From Iodidimonas muriae (GTDB lineage: Bacteria > Pseudomonadota > Alphaproteobacteria > Sphingomonadales > Rhodothalassiaceae), in assembly GCF_014647255.1 (NCBI RefSeq), contig NZ_BMOV01000002.1, positions 372,001 through 436,000 of the forward strand: a DNA stretch of 64,000 bases, read 5' to 3'. Both the position numbers and the translations under genes were made by a program. The notes under the pieces are model-generated. The model saw only the letters and a list, made by a program, of their open reading frames with translations. It was not told the DNA's origin and did not search any database. Positions within the stretch are counted from its first letter, which is position 1. Every line of letters starts with the position of its first letter. Shown piece by piece: positions 57,765 to 64,000 of the stretch.

Positions 57765-58189
57765 GAAGATTTCGTATTGTCCTCATCGGCATCGCCCGCC
57801 AGCACCCGGCTGGCAACATTGATATAGCGTCGCCCTGCTTCTTGTGCCGCGGCCACCACTTCATGCAGCGATCCGTTGGCCCGCACGCTTGCCAGCTTGA
57901 TCAGCATGGGAAGGTTTATGCCGGCGATCACCTCGACACTGCCTTGCCCCAAAAGCGAAATAGCCAGATTGGACGGCGTGCCGCCAAACATATCGGTGAG
58001 CAGGATCACCCCGTCACCGCTATCCACTTCTTCAGCCGCTCCGGCAATTTCGGCGCGGCGTTCCTCCATATCGTCATCGGGGCCGATGGCGATGGCGCGC
58101 ACCTGCTCTTGCCGCCCCACCACATGTTCCATGGCAGCAACGAATTCCTCCGCAAGGCGACCATGTGTTACCAGCACCAGGCCGATCAT
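57761..58189 (-). CDS. PTS EIIA-Man-like regulatory protein
   Basis: A 142-residue protein of the mannose-family EIIA fold. His9 in VLVTHGRLAEE is the expected phosphorylation site, and VDSGDGVILLTDMFGGTPSN is a family mark. With no EIIB/EIIC/EIID genes it is likely a sensor of phosphoenolpyruvate or carbon state. It starts 21 bp after rapZ and overlaps ptsH by 4 bp. Confidence 0.93.
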   Translation of the reverse strand: MIGLVLVTHGRLAEEFVAAMEHVVGRQEQVRAIAIGPDDDMEERRAEIAGAAEEVDSGDGVILLTDMFGGTPSNLAISLLGQGSVEVIAGINLPMLIKLASVRANGSLHEVVAAAQEAGRRYINVASRVLAGDADEDNTKSS

Positions 58190-58210
58190 CGTCTATTCTC
58201 CCTGATATGT

Positions 58211-59116
58211 TTATTCTTTTGGATGCCCATAGGTTGCGTCCCTGTGAATGATGTTGGCCCGATAGCCTTTTTCTTCCAAGATTTTTTCTAAAGTTTCCGC
58301 AACAAAAACCGATCTGTGCCGCCCGCCGGTGCACCCACAGGCAATGGTCAGATAGCTTTTCCCTTCCTGATGGTAGAGCGGCAGCAAAAACAGCACCAGA
58401 TCCGATATGCGTTTGAAGAAAGGGTCGAAATTGGCATCGGCGGCCACATAATCGGCCACGGCCTTTTCCCGTCCTGTCAGGTTCTTCAAATCGGGATCGT
58501 AATTGGGATTGCGCAAAAACCGCACATCGAACATCAGATCCGCATCGCGCGGCACGCCCCGTGCAAAACCGAAAGACATCACATTGATCGACAGCCCGGA
58601 AGATTCATGCAGCGCATAGCGCATCCCCAGCCGCCGTTTCAGGTCATGAATGGTTTGGCCGCTGGTATCATAGATAAAATCGGCGCTGGCTTTCAGGGGA
58701 GCCATGATTTCCCGTTCACGGGTAATTCCGTCTTGTACCGGCCGGTCCATGGCCAAAGGGTGTCGGCGGCGCGTTTCGGAATATCGCTGGTTCAATCCCT
58801 CGTCAGAGCAATCGAAATACAGCACCGTCACGTCATAATCTGGCCGGGCTTGCAAGGCGTTCACCTGACGCAGGAATTCAGGGGCGCTGAAGGCGCGGGT
58901 GCGGCTGTCCACACCCACGGCAATGGGGCGCGTTTCTTCGGGATGTTCTGAATCCAGCCCGGTTTTCAAAAGCCGGTTCAGCAAAGACAGCGGCAAATTG
59001 TCCACCGCTTCATAGCCGAAATCTTCCAGAATTTTGAGAGCGGTGCTTTTCCCCGCCCCGTTCATTCCGGTCACGATAATGATTTTTTGCCGATCGTCAG
59101 AGGCAGGTCGTGGCAT
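58211..59116 (-). CDS. rapZ: RNase adapter protein / nucleotide-binding RapZ
   Basis: The 301-residue protein has a Walker A GMNGAGKST (17-25) and the C-terminal CTGGRHRSV that binds GlcN6P or nucleotide in relatives. In E. coli RapZ directs RNase E to the GlmZ sRNA; in alphaproteobacteria the gene lies in this PTS cluster and the target is unknown. The ATG at 59116 overlaps hprK by 20 bp. Confidence 0.93.
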   Translation of the reverse strand: MPRPASDDRQKIIIVTGMNGAGKSTALKILEDFGYEAVDNLPLSLLNRLLKTGLDSEHPEETRPIAVGVDSRTRAFSAPEFLRQVNALQARPDYDVTVLYFDCSDEGLNQRYSETRRRHPLAMDRPVQDGITREREIMAPLKASADFIYDTSGQTIHDLKRRLGMRYALHESSGLSINVMSFGFARGVPRDADLMFDVRFLRNPNYDPDLKNLTGREKAVADYVAADANFDPFFKRISDLVLFLLPLYHQEGKSYLTIACGCTGGRHRSVFVAETLEKILEEKGYRANIIHRDATYGHPKE

Positions 59117-59546
59117 CGGGCATATCCGGTTGGTGAAGGCTTTGGGTAAAGGCCATGCGCACTTTTGCGCTGGCCGAAGGTTCAAAGGCTGTCAAGGCGA
59201 TGCGGGGCAAAACAACCCCCTCGACGGTTTCGGTTTGTGGTTTGGGTAGGCGCTCGATGGCGTCAGGTGGAAGCAGGTCCACGATCAATCTTATCCGTGC
59301 GCTGGGCAGATAATCAAGCCGAACCAATCCAATGCCACGCACCTCTAAAAGGCCCCGTAATTGTTCGGGTGGGTGCGCCATCAAAAGGCCGTCGCGAGGG
59401 GCCAAGGCGACATAATCATCGGCCACCAGCAAAGCCCCCCCGTCGATAAGACGGAGAGCGAGGTCTGATTTGCCGCTTCCCGAAGGGCCGCGCAGTAAAA
59501 CGGCCCCTCTTTCAAGCGCAACACAACTGGCATGCACAAGAGTCAT
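59097..59546 (-). CDS. hprK: HPr kinase/phosphorylase, truncated alphaproteobacterial form
   Basis: This 149-residue protein consists only of the kinase domain: P-loop GPSGSGKS (20-27), with ADDYVAL further on and LEVRGIGLV (capacity for binding HPr). The N-terminal domain of the firmicute enzyme is missing, as is normal in alphaproteobacteria. It should phosphorylate Ser54 of the HPr encoded downstream. ATG 59546 was chosen; a TTG at 59582 would add 12 residues. It follows chvG by 77 bp. Confidence 0.92.
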   Translation of the reverse strand: MTLVHASCVALERGAVLLRGPSGSGKSDLALRLIDGGALLVADDYVALAPRDGLLMAHPPEQLRGLLEVRGIGLVRLDYLPSARIRLIVDLLPPDAIERLPKPQTETVEGVVLPRIALTAFEPSASAKVRMAFTQSLHQPDMPDATTCL

Positions 59547-59623
59547 GAGGGGAACGGTTGGCGAAGTCGGCCCATAGGTCAACAGGCAATCGACCTGTCC
59601 CGTCTTTTCTTTGAAATATTTTG

Positions 59624-61426
59624 TTACCCGCGGGGAAGATAGACCTGAAAGCGTGCCCCCAGAACAGGTTGGTTTTGCGTGGCGGCGGCCTGCTCCGGCG
59701 TGGGATCTGGAGCCGGATTTGCCTTTTGCGCTTTGGCGTTCGCCTTTGCCTTGCTTTTGCCTTTTGAGCGGGCTTTGGCGCGGCCTTTGGGCGCATCTTC
59801 TTTTTCATCGGCCAGCGGCGGAAAGCGGTTTTCGGCGGTGATGGCGCCGTGATGGGCTTCCACGATCTGTTTCGAGATCGACAGCCCAAGACCGGAATGG
59901 GTGCCAAAATCTTCGCTGGCGGGCCGTTCGGAATAAAAGCGCTCGAAGATCCGTTCGGCGGCCCCTTGTGGCAGTCCGGGGCCTTCGTCATCCACCACCA
60001 GCACGATCATATGGTCTTGGCGGTTCAGGGCGACGGTGACGGTGCCTCCTTCGGGGCTGAAGGAAATGGCATTTTCCAAAAGATTCGCCACCACCTGCCC
60101 GAGTCGGCTTTCCAGGCCGCGTACCATCATGGTGCCCGGTTCTGGCTCATGGAAATGGATTTTGGGCACATGATGGTCTTCACGGGTGCGGTTGGCATCC
60201 ACCAGCATTGCCACCAGAACGCCCATATCCACCGGCTCCATACGCGCGCGGGTCAGTTCCGCATCCAGTCGTGACGCATCGGAAATATCGGAAATCAGCC
60301 GATCCAGCCGCCCCACATCTTCTTGAATGATCGCCAAAAGCCGTTCGCGGATATCGGGTTTATTGGTGCGACCAAGGGATTCCACGGCAGAGCGCAAAGA
60401 GGACAAAGGATTTTTCAATTCATGGGAGACATCGGCGGCAAAGGCTTCAATGGCATCGATCTGATGATAAAGCGCTTGCGTCATATCCGATAAAGACAGC
60501 GATAAATCACCGATTTCATCATTGCGATTGAGCTTGGGCAAAGTGGATTCCCGGCCAATGCCGTGACGCACCTTTTCCGCTGCCAGCGCCAGACGACGAA
60601 TGGGCCGGGCGATGGTGGAGGCGAGAAAAATCGACAGCAGCAATGTGGCCGCCAAAGCCGCCCCCGAAACTTTCAAGATCATGATCTGTTCGGACCGCAC
60701 GATCTGTTCGATGTCGCGCGAATTGTCGGTGACCATCAAAGCCCCCAACACCCTGCGGAAGCGCTGGACCGGGAATGCTGCGGAAAGCAAGAGCGTGCCA
60801 TCGTCCAAAGACCGGATGCGGGTGCCGGATTCGCCAGTCAACGCGGAAAGCACTTCGATATAATCACTGGCCTGTTGGGTGGGTGATTCGCGATAGGCCG
60901 GAAAAATTGGCCGGTCCGAGATTTGATCCAAAAGGCCGTTGACCGTATCCAGAAGCCGATCGCCAAAAGGCTTTTTAAGGCCCAAAGGCGGTAAGGGTTC
61001 AGCCATCACGGCGCGGCTGGAGGCCAGAAACCGGCTATCCACCATCAGATCGCCTTCAATGGTGAACAGGCGCGCACGGGTAACCGATGGCCCCACAAGG
61101 CGAGAGATGATGAGCCGCGCTTCCGGTGCATGGATATCGCTGGCTTCGGGGCCTGCGGTGGCGGATTCGCCGATGGCCCCCGCCAGAATTTCCGCCTGCA
61201 CCAAAAGCTGGTCCAGCCGACGGTCCACCAGATTTTGTCGAAATTCCGTCAGATAGAAAATACCGCCGACAATGATCATCAAGGCGATCAGATTAACCGC
61301 CATGATTCGCAAAACGATAGGCGAAACAGGGCCGCGCAAGCGCAGCCGCCGGGATGGCCGCGCGGGTGAGTCAGGATTTGTCTTCCCGTGCTTGCCCGAT
61401 TTTTGCGCTGTGCTTTGTTTGGCCAT
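59624..61426 (-). CDS. chvG: Sensor histidine kinase ChvG
   Basis: The 600-residue protein has two membrane helices (about 41-60 and 250-272) around a periplasmic domain, HAMP (about 273-325), HisKA with His335 in ADVSHELKNPL, and HATPase (VDDEGPGL, then HSGLGLSISKQ). Between the last glycine box and the final strand (ARFQVYLPRG) lies a low-complexity insert, residues about 535-588, very rich in Lys, Ala and Pro. ChvG senses acid or envelope state with ExoR in rhizobia; ExoR is not in the window. It follows chvI by 29 bp. Confidence 0.92.
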   Translation of the reverse strand: MAKQSTAQKSGKHGKTNPDSPARPSRRLRLRGPVSPIVLRIMAVNLIALMIIVGGIFYLTEFRQNLVDRRLDQLLVQAEILAGAIGESATAGPEASDIHAPEARLIISRLVGPSVTRARLFTIEGDLMVDSRFLASSRAVMAEPLPPLGLKKPFGDRLLDTVNGLLDQISDRPIFPAYRESPTQQASDYIEVLSALTGESGTRIRSLDDGTLLLSAAFPVQRFRRVLGALMVTDNSRDIEQIVRSEQIMILKVSGAALAATLLLSIFLASTIARPIRRLALAAEKVRHGIGRESTLPKLNRNDEIGDLSLSLSDMTQALYHQIDAIEAFAADVSHELKNPLSSLRSAVESLGRTNKPDIRERLLAIIQEDVGRLDRLISDISDASRLDAELTRARMEPVDMGVLVAMLVDANRTREDHHVPKIHFHEPEPGTMMVRGLESRLGQVVANLLENAISFSPEGGTVTVALNRQDHMIVLVVDDEGPGLPQGAAERIFERFYSERPASEDFGTHSGLGLSISKQIVEAHHGAITAENRFPPLADEKEDAPKGRAKARSKGKSKAKANAKAQKANPAPDPTPEQAAATQNQPVLGARFQVYLPRG

Positions 61427-61455
61427 AAGGCTGTTACTGGCTGTCGGCGCTGATA

Positions 61456-62172
61456 TCAGGCTTCGCGGTAACGATATCCAACGCCATAAAGTGTCTCGAT
61501 CGCTTTGAATTCATCATCGACCATACGGAATTTTTTGCGCAGCCTTTTGATATGGCTGTCGATGGTGCGATCATCCACATAGACATCATCCGTATAGGCG
61601 GCGTCCATCAGTTGATCACGGCTTTTCACATGGCCGGGGCGCTGTGCCAAAGTTTCCAGAATCATGAATTCGGTCACGGTCAATGTGACATCCCGACCAT
61701 CCCATGTCACCGAATGGCGCAAAGGATCGAGCACCAGCTTGCCCCGTACCATGGTCTTGTCTTCTTCACCCGGTGCGGGCGGGGCGCCATGGGTGCGCGT
61801 TTTCATCGCTTCGGCGCGGCGCAGAACGGCGCGGATGCGTTCGATCAACAAGCGTTGCGAAAAGGGTTTGCCCACATAGTCATCGGCCCCCATTTTCAGG
61901 CCCAGCAATTCATCGATCTCGTCGTCTTTCGAGGTCAGGAAGATCACCGGCATATCGGTCACTTCCCGCAAGCGCCGCAGCAATTCCATGCCATCCATAC
62001 GCGGCATTTTGATATCGAGAACCGCAAGATCGGCAGGCTTTTCGCTGAGCGCAGACAGAGCCTTATCGCCATCGGGATAGGTGCGCACCATAAAGCCTTC
62101 CGCTTCCAGTGCCACAGAGACCGAGGTGAGAATATTGCGATCATCATCGACCAGCGCGATTGTCGAGGTCAT
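61456..62172 (-). CDS. chvI: Response regulator ChvI (OmpR family)
   Basis: The 238-residue regulator has a receiver with phospho-acceptor Asp53 ([12 protein letters not shown]), conserved Lys in VGKPFS, and an OmpR/PhoB-type winged helix ending in [12 protein letters not shown]. The start at 62172 has AGGAG directly upstream. A direct repeat of TTGAAAAG lies about 130 bp upstream, a plausible binding site. ChvI regulates envelope, motility and acid genes in related bacteria. Confidence 0.94.
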   Translation of the reverse strand: MTSTIALVDDDRNILTSVSVALEAEGFMVRTYPDGDKALSALSEKPADLAVLDIKMPRMDGMELLRRLREVTDMPVIFLTSKDDEIDELLGLKMGADDYVGKPFSQRLLIERIRAVLRRAEAMKTRTHGAPPAPGEEDKTMVRGKLVLDPLRHSVTWDGRDVTLTVTEFMILETLAQRPGHVKSRDQLMDAAYTDDVYVDDRTIDSHIKRLRKKFRMVDDEFKAIETLYGVGYRYREA

Positions 62173-62299
62173 GGCAGGCTCCTGTTTAGGCCGCGTGTAT
62201 TTTGTGTTGTGATCCAATGGGATCATCGTCTTAAGCGCGCTAACAGCGTATTGCGACAAAAGCGTGGCGTCCAGCACGCAATGGGCACAAGACTGGGCG

Positions 62300-62318
62300 T
62301 TGAAAAGCGATTGAAAAG
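62300..62318. promoter_or_regulatory. 11-bp-phased direct repeat upstream of chvI
   Basis: TTGAAAAG occurs at 62300-62307 and again at 62311-62318, exactly one DNA turn apart. OmpR-family regulators usually bind such phased repeats, so this is a candidate ChvI autoregulation site. It also lies just beyond the stop of the 93-residue protein. Confidence 0.4.
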
Positions 62319-62334
62319 AGAAAAGACGGTCTGG

Positions 62335-62616
62335 TTATACGCGAATATCGATGATTTGCCCCAATCTTTGAAAGGCCGGTCCTTCTGAAGGACGTCCCAC
62401 CGCTTCCCGCCCGAATTGCGCCAAGGTTTGCGACAGATCTTGCCGGGCCTGATCAATTTCCAAATCTGTCGAGGCATTGTCTGCCCGCCCCGTTTCCGAT
62501 GTCGGTTCCTCCGGATTGCGGCGGGTAAAATTGTCTGTCCGCGCCGGTTGCGGGTCCGGGCGGGCGGCTTTGGTTAACGGGGCCAAAAGCGCAGACAAAG
62601 GGGTAGGGCTTGCCAC
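62335..62616 (-). CDS. Small hypothetical protein (93 residues)
   Basis: I do not recognise this protein. It is hydrophilic, Pro- and Ala-rich in the first half and helical with many Gln and Arg in the second, ending in LGQIIDIRV. There is no signal peptide or membrane segment. The start is a GTG at 62616 with an AGGAG 6 nt upstream, which is strong evidence that it is real. It lies between ccmI (upstream) and chvI (downstream), both on the same strand. Confidence 0.65.
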   Translation of the reverse strand: MASPTPLSALLAPLTKAARPDPQPARTDNFTRRNPEEPTSETGRADNASTDLEIDQARQDLSQTLAQFGREAVGRPSEGPAFQRLGQIIDIRV

Positions 62617-62719
62617 GATAGTCTCCTGTTATCCAACGCTTTGGCGGTGATCGAAGTCCATGCATATTGGCCTTCTCAGACCTGCAAAGGCACGGCTCTC
62701 CGGTCAGCGCTTGGCGCTG

Positions 62720-63865
62720 TTATCTCGACAGAGTATTCAGGTGACGGTCGATTTCTTCGAGGCGATCCGGCGGTGCAACGCTGCGCGCCCGGTCCAGCGC
62801 GTTCCTCGCGCTCTCCTCATCTCCCAGAACCATATACGCTTTGGCCAGTTGAAGCCAACCCTCAAAATCATCGGGCCGGGCTTCCAATTTGGCGGCAAGC
62901 CGGTCCACCATGCCGGTGATCATGGCAGTGCGCTCGTCTTCAGACATTTGGGATGCTGCATCAATACTGGCGGCATCAAGGGCGGGAAGCCCGCTTTGTT
63001 CGCCCTGTCTTGCAAGGGACTGGCGCTGTTCAAGCGCCGCTTCCAGCCGGGCTACACGGGCGCTTAAATCGGCCCGCCAAGGGGCGTCGTCGGGGCTGTT
63101 TGCCAAAAGATCGCTCCAGCGCGTGAGGGCTTCACGGGGGCGATCATTTTGCAACAATCCCAAGCCCACATAATAATGGGCGGTGGCATTCTGGGGATCG
63201 CGGTTCAGCGCCCGCGCAAAGGCCAGATCGGCGGCGGGCGTGATGCGGCCTTCGGCAACCGAAATCAACGCTTCGCCAAGCCGGGCCTGAAGCTCGGCAT
63301 CATCGGGGGCAAGCCGGACAGCCTGCCTATAGGCGCGGACAGCGCGTTGTGGCTGATCGGCGCGAAAGGCTGTGCGCCCCAACAAGACCCACCCGTCCAG
63401 ACGGTCAGGCTGATCTTTCAAACGCGCTTCCAATTGATCGAGCAGAGCAGCGATATCGGGTCCGCCATCGGCGGTGGCGGACTGGGCGATGGCGGTTGCC
63501 GATGGAGCCGGGGCGCTTTTGGTGCCCGGCGCACCCAGATGCCGGTATAGCGGATAAGACAGGGCCAAAAGAATGGCCACCCCCATCAAAATGGCAAAGG
63601 GATGGGAAGCACTTTGCCGGGTGCTCTCGCTATATTTTGGGCTGTCCAGCGCCAAGATCCGCCGTTCAATCTCGATCCGGGCTGCGCGGGCTTCTTCGGC
63701 ACCGATCAAGGCGCGGTTCTGATCTGCTTCCAGTTCTGATAATTGCTGGCGATAAATGGCCAGATCACCGGCTTTCCGGTCTCCTGATCGTGGAGTACGG
63801 AACAGGGCAAAGGCGGTAAGAGCCAAGGCGAAGGCCGCCATGCCGAGGAAAATAATCAGGGTCAA
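62720..63865 (-). CDS. ccmI: c-type cytochrome biogenesis protein CcmI
   Basis: The 381-residue protein has two membrane segments (TLIIFLGMAAFALALTAFAL at the N terminus and one near residue 95), a cytoplasmic loop between them, and a periplasmic TPR-rich domain. CcmI holds apocytochrome c for the CcmF/H haem ligation complex. I take the TTG at 63865 as start: AAGGAGG stands 6 nt before it. It overlaps the ccmH stop (TTGA). The longer frame to 63976 is a shadow of ccmH. Confidence 0.9.
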   Translation of the reverse strand: MTLIIFLGMAAFALALTAFALFRTPRSGDRKAGDLAIYRQQLSELEADQNRALIGAEEARAARIEIERRILALDSPKYSESTRQSASHPFAILMGVAILLALSYPLYRHLGAPGTKSAPAPSATAIAQSATADGGPDIAALLDQLEARLKDQPDRLDGWVLLGRTAFRADQPQRAVRAYRQAVRLAPDDAELQARLGEALISVAEGRITPAADLAFARALNRDPQNATAHYYVGLGLLQNDRPREALTRWSDLLANSPDDAPWRADLSARVARLEAALEQRQSLARQGEQSGLPALDAASIDAASQMSEDERTAMITGMVDRLAAKLEARPDDFEGWLQLAKAYMVLGDEESARNALDRARSVAPPDRLEEIDRHLNTLSR

Positions 63866-63999
63866 GGCTGGCCTCCTTCTTGATCCAGCAGGGCAGCCAG
63901 TCGGGTCTTTTCTTCCTCGCTCAAGGGACGAGGCTCTATGGATGTTTTGCGGCGGACACCTTTTGCCCTGATCCATAAGCCGGTCAATGTGGCCAATAA
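63862..63999 (-). CDS. ccmH: Cytochrome c biogenesis protein CcmH, C-terminal end (5' part outside window)
   Basis: Only the last 45 residues are present. A membrane segment (LLATLTGLWIRAKG) is followed by basic residues and LSEEEKTRLAALLDQ, the typical end of CcmH/CycL. The stop TGA at 63864-63862 overlaps the TTG start of ccmI. CcmH reduces apocytochrome for haem attachment. The fragment is short, so the call depends on the ccmI neighbour. Confidence 0.78.
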   Translation of the reverse strand, partial: LLATLTGLWIRAKGVRRKTSIEPRPLSEEEKTRLAALLDQEGGQP

Positions 64000-64000
64000 C

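Overview
The window is chromosomal DNA of moderately high GC from an alphaproteobacterium. The markers are a DivL-type pseudo-histidine-kinase with tyrosine at the phospho-acceptor position, the ChvG/ChvI pair next to a truncated HprK, RapZ, an EIIA-Man-like protein and HPr, the AddA/AddB recombination nuclease, an IalB-family protein, CcmI, UPF0262 and DUF2948. Two very large TonB-dependent receptors and a 2-oxoacid:ferredoxin oxidoreductase suggest an aquatic heterotroph, perhaps near Kordiimonadales, Iodidimonadales or Sphingomonadales. That placement is inference. No prophage, transposase, CRISPR array or integrase was seen, and coding density is high.

Layout. 1-6.3 kb: end of PEP carboxylase, nrdB, an ECF sigma / anti-sigma / periplasmic metal-sensor-like operon, and korAB. 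6.8-15.8 kb: MATE exporter coupled to an esterase, galE, a large orphan hybrid histidine kinase, an FKBP lipoprotein, and the 3-oxoacid CoA-transferase pair. 15.9-23.2 kb: rRNA/tRNA methyltransferases, IalB, gloA, argG, a small outer-membrane barrel, MarC, and a yggT-DUF167-folD operon. 23.4-28.2 kb: a 940-residue FlaEY-like beta-propeller protein, a small secreted protein, and a membrane-anchored TAXI binding protein. 28.4-36.7 kb: dcd, murA, DUF2948, hisG-hisD, then the conserved alphaproteobacterial run UPF0262 - phosphatase - infA - maf - rng - yacG - tRNA-Phe. 36.7-44.1 kb: an SDR enzyme and two tandem TonB-dependent receptors. 44.2-53.4 kb (minus strand): tsaE-amgK-murU-addB-addA, then trxA. 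53.5-64 kb (minus strand): ccmH-ccmI, a small unknown protein, chvI-chvG-hprK-rapZ-EIIA-ptsH, ahcY and divL.

The right-hand 20 kb holds most of the regulation. ChvGI senses the envelope or acid state. HprK/HPr/EIIA form a regulatory phosphorelay with no sugar permease. DivL belongs to the cell-cycle circuit. AmgK/MurU recycle cell-wall sugars into the UDP-MurNAc pool, the pool that MurA (29 kb) feeds de novo. Non-coding signals I can support are several intrinsic terminators, a perfect 26-bp palindrome between the receptor genes, a long inverted repeat before the first receptor, an AT-rich inverted repeat before ahcY, and an 11-bp-phased direct repeat before chvI.

No wholly new system stands out. 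The most unusual items are the FlaEY-like mosaic protein, the receptor pair with its leader and inter-gene repeats, the Lys/Ala-rich insert in ChvG, and the 93-residue unknown protein beside chvI.
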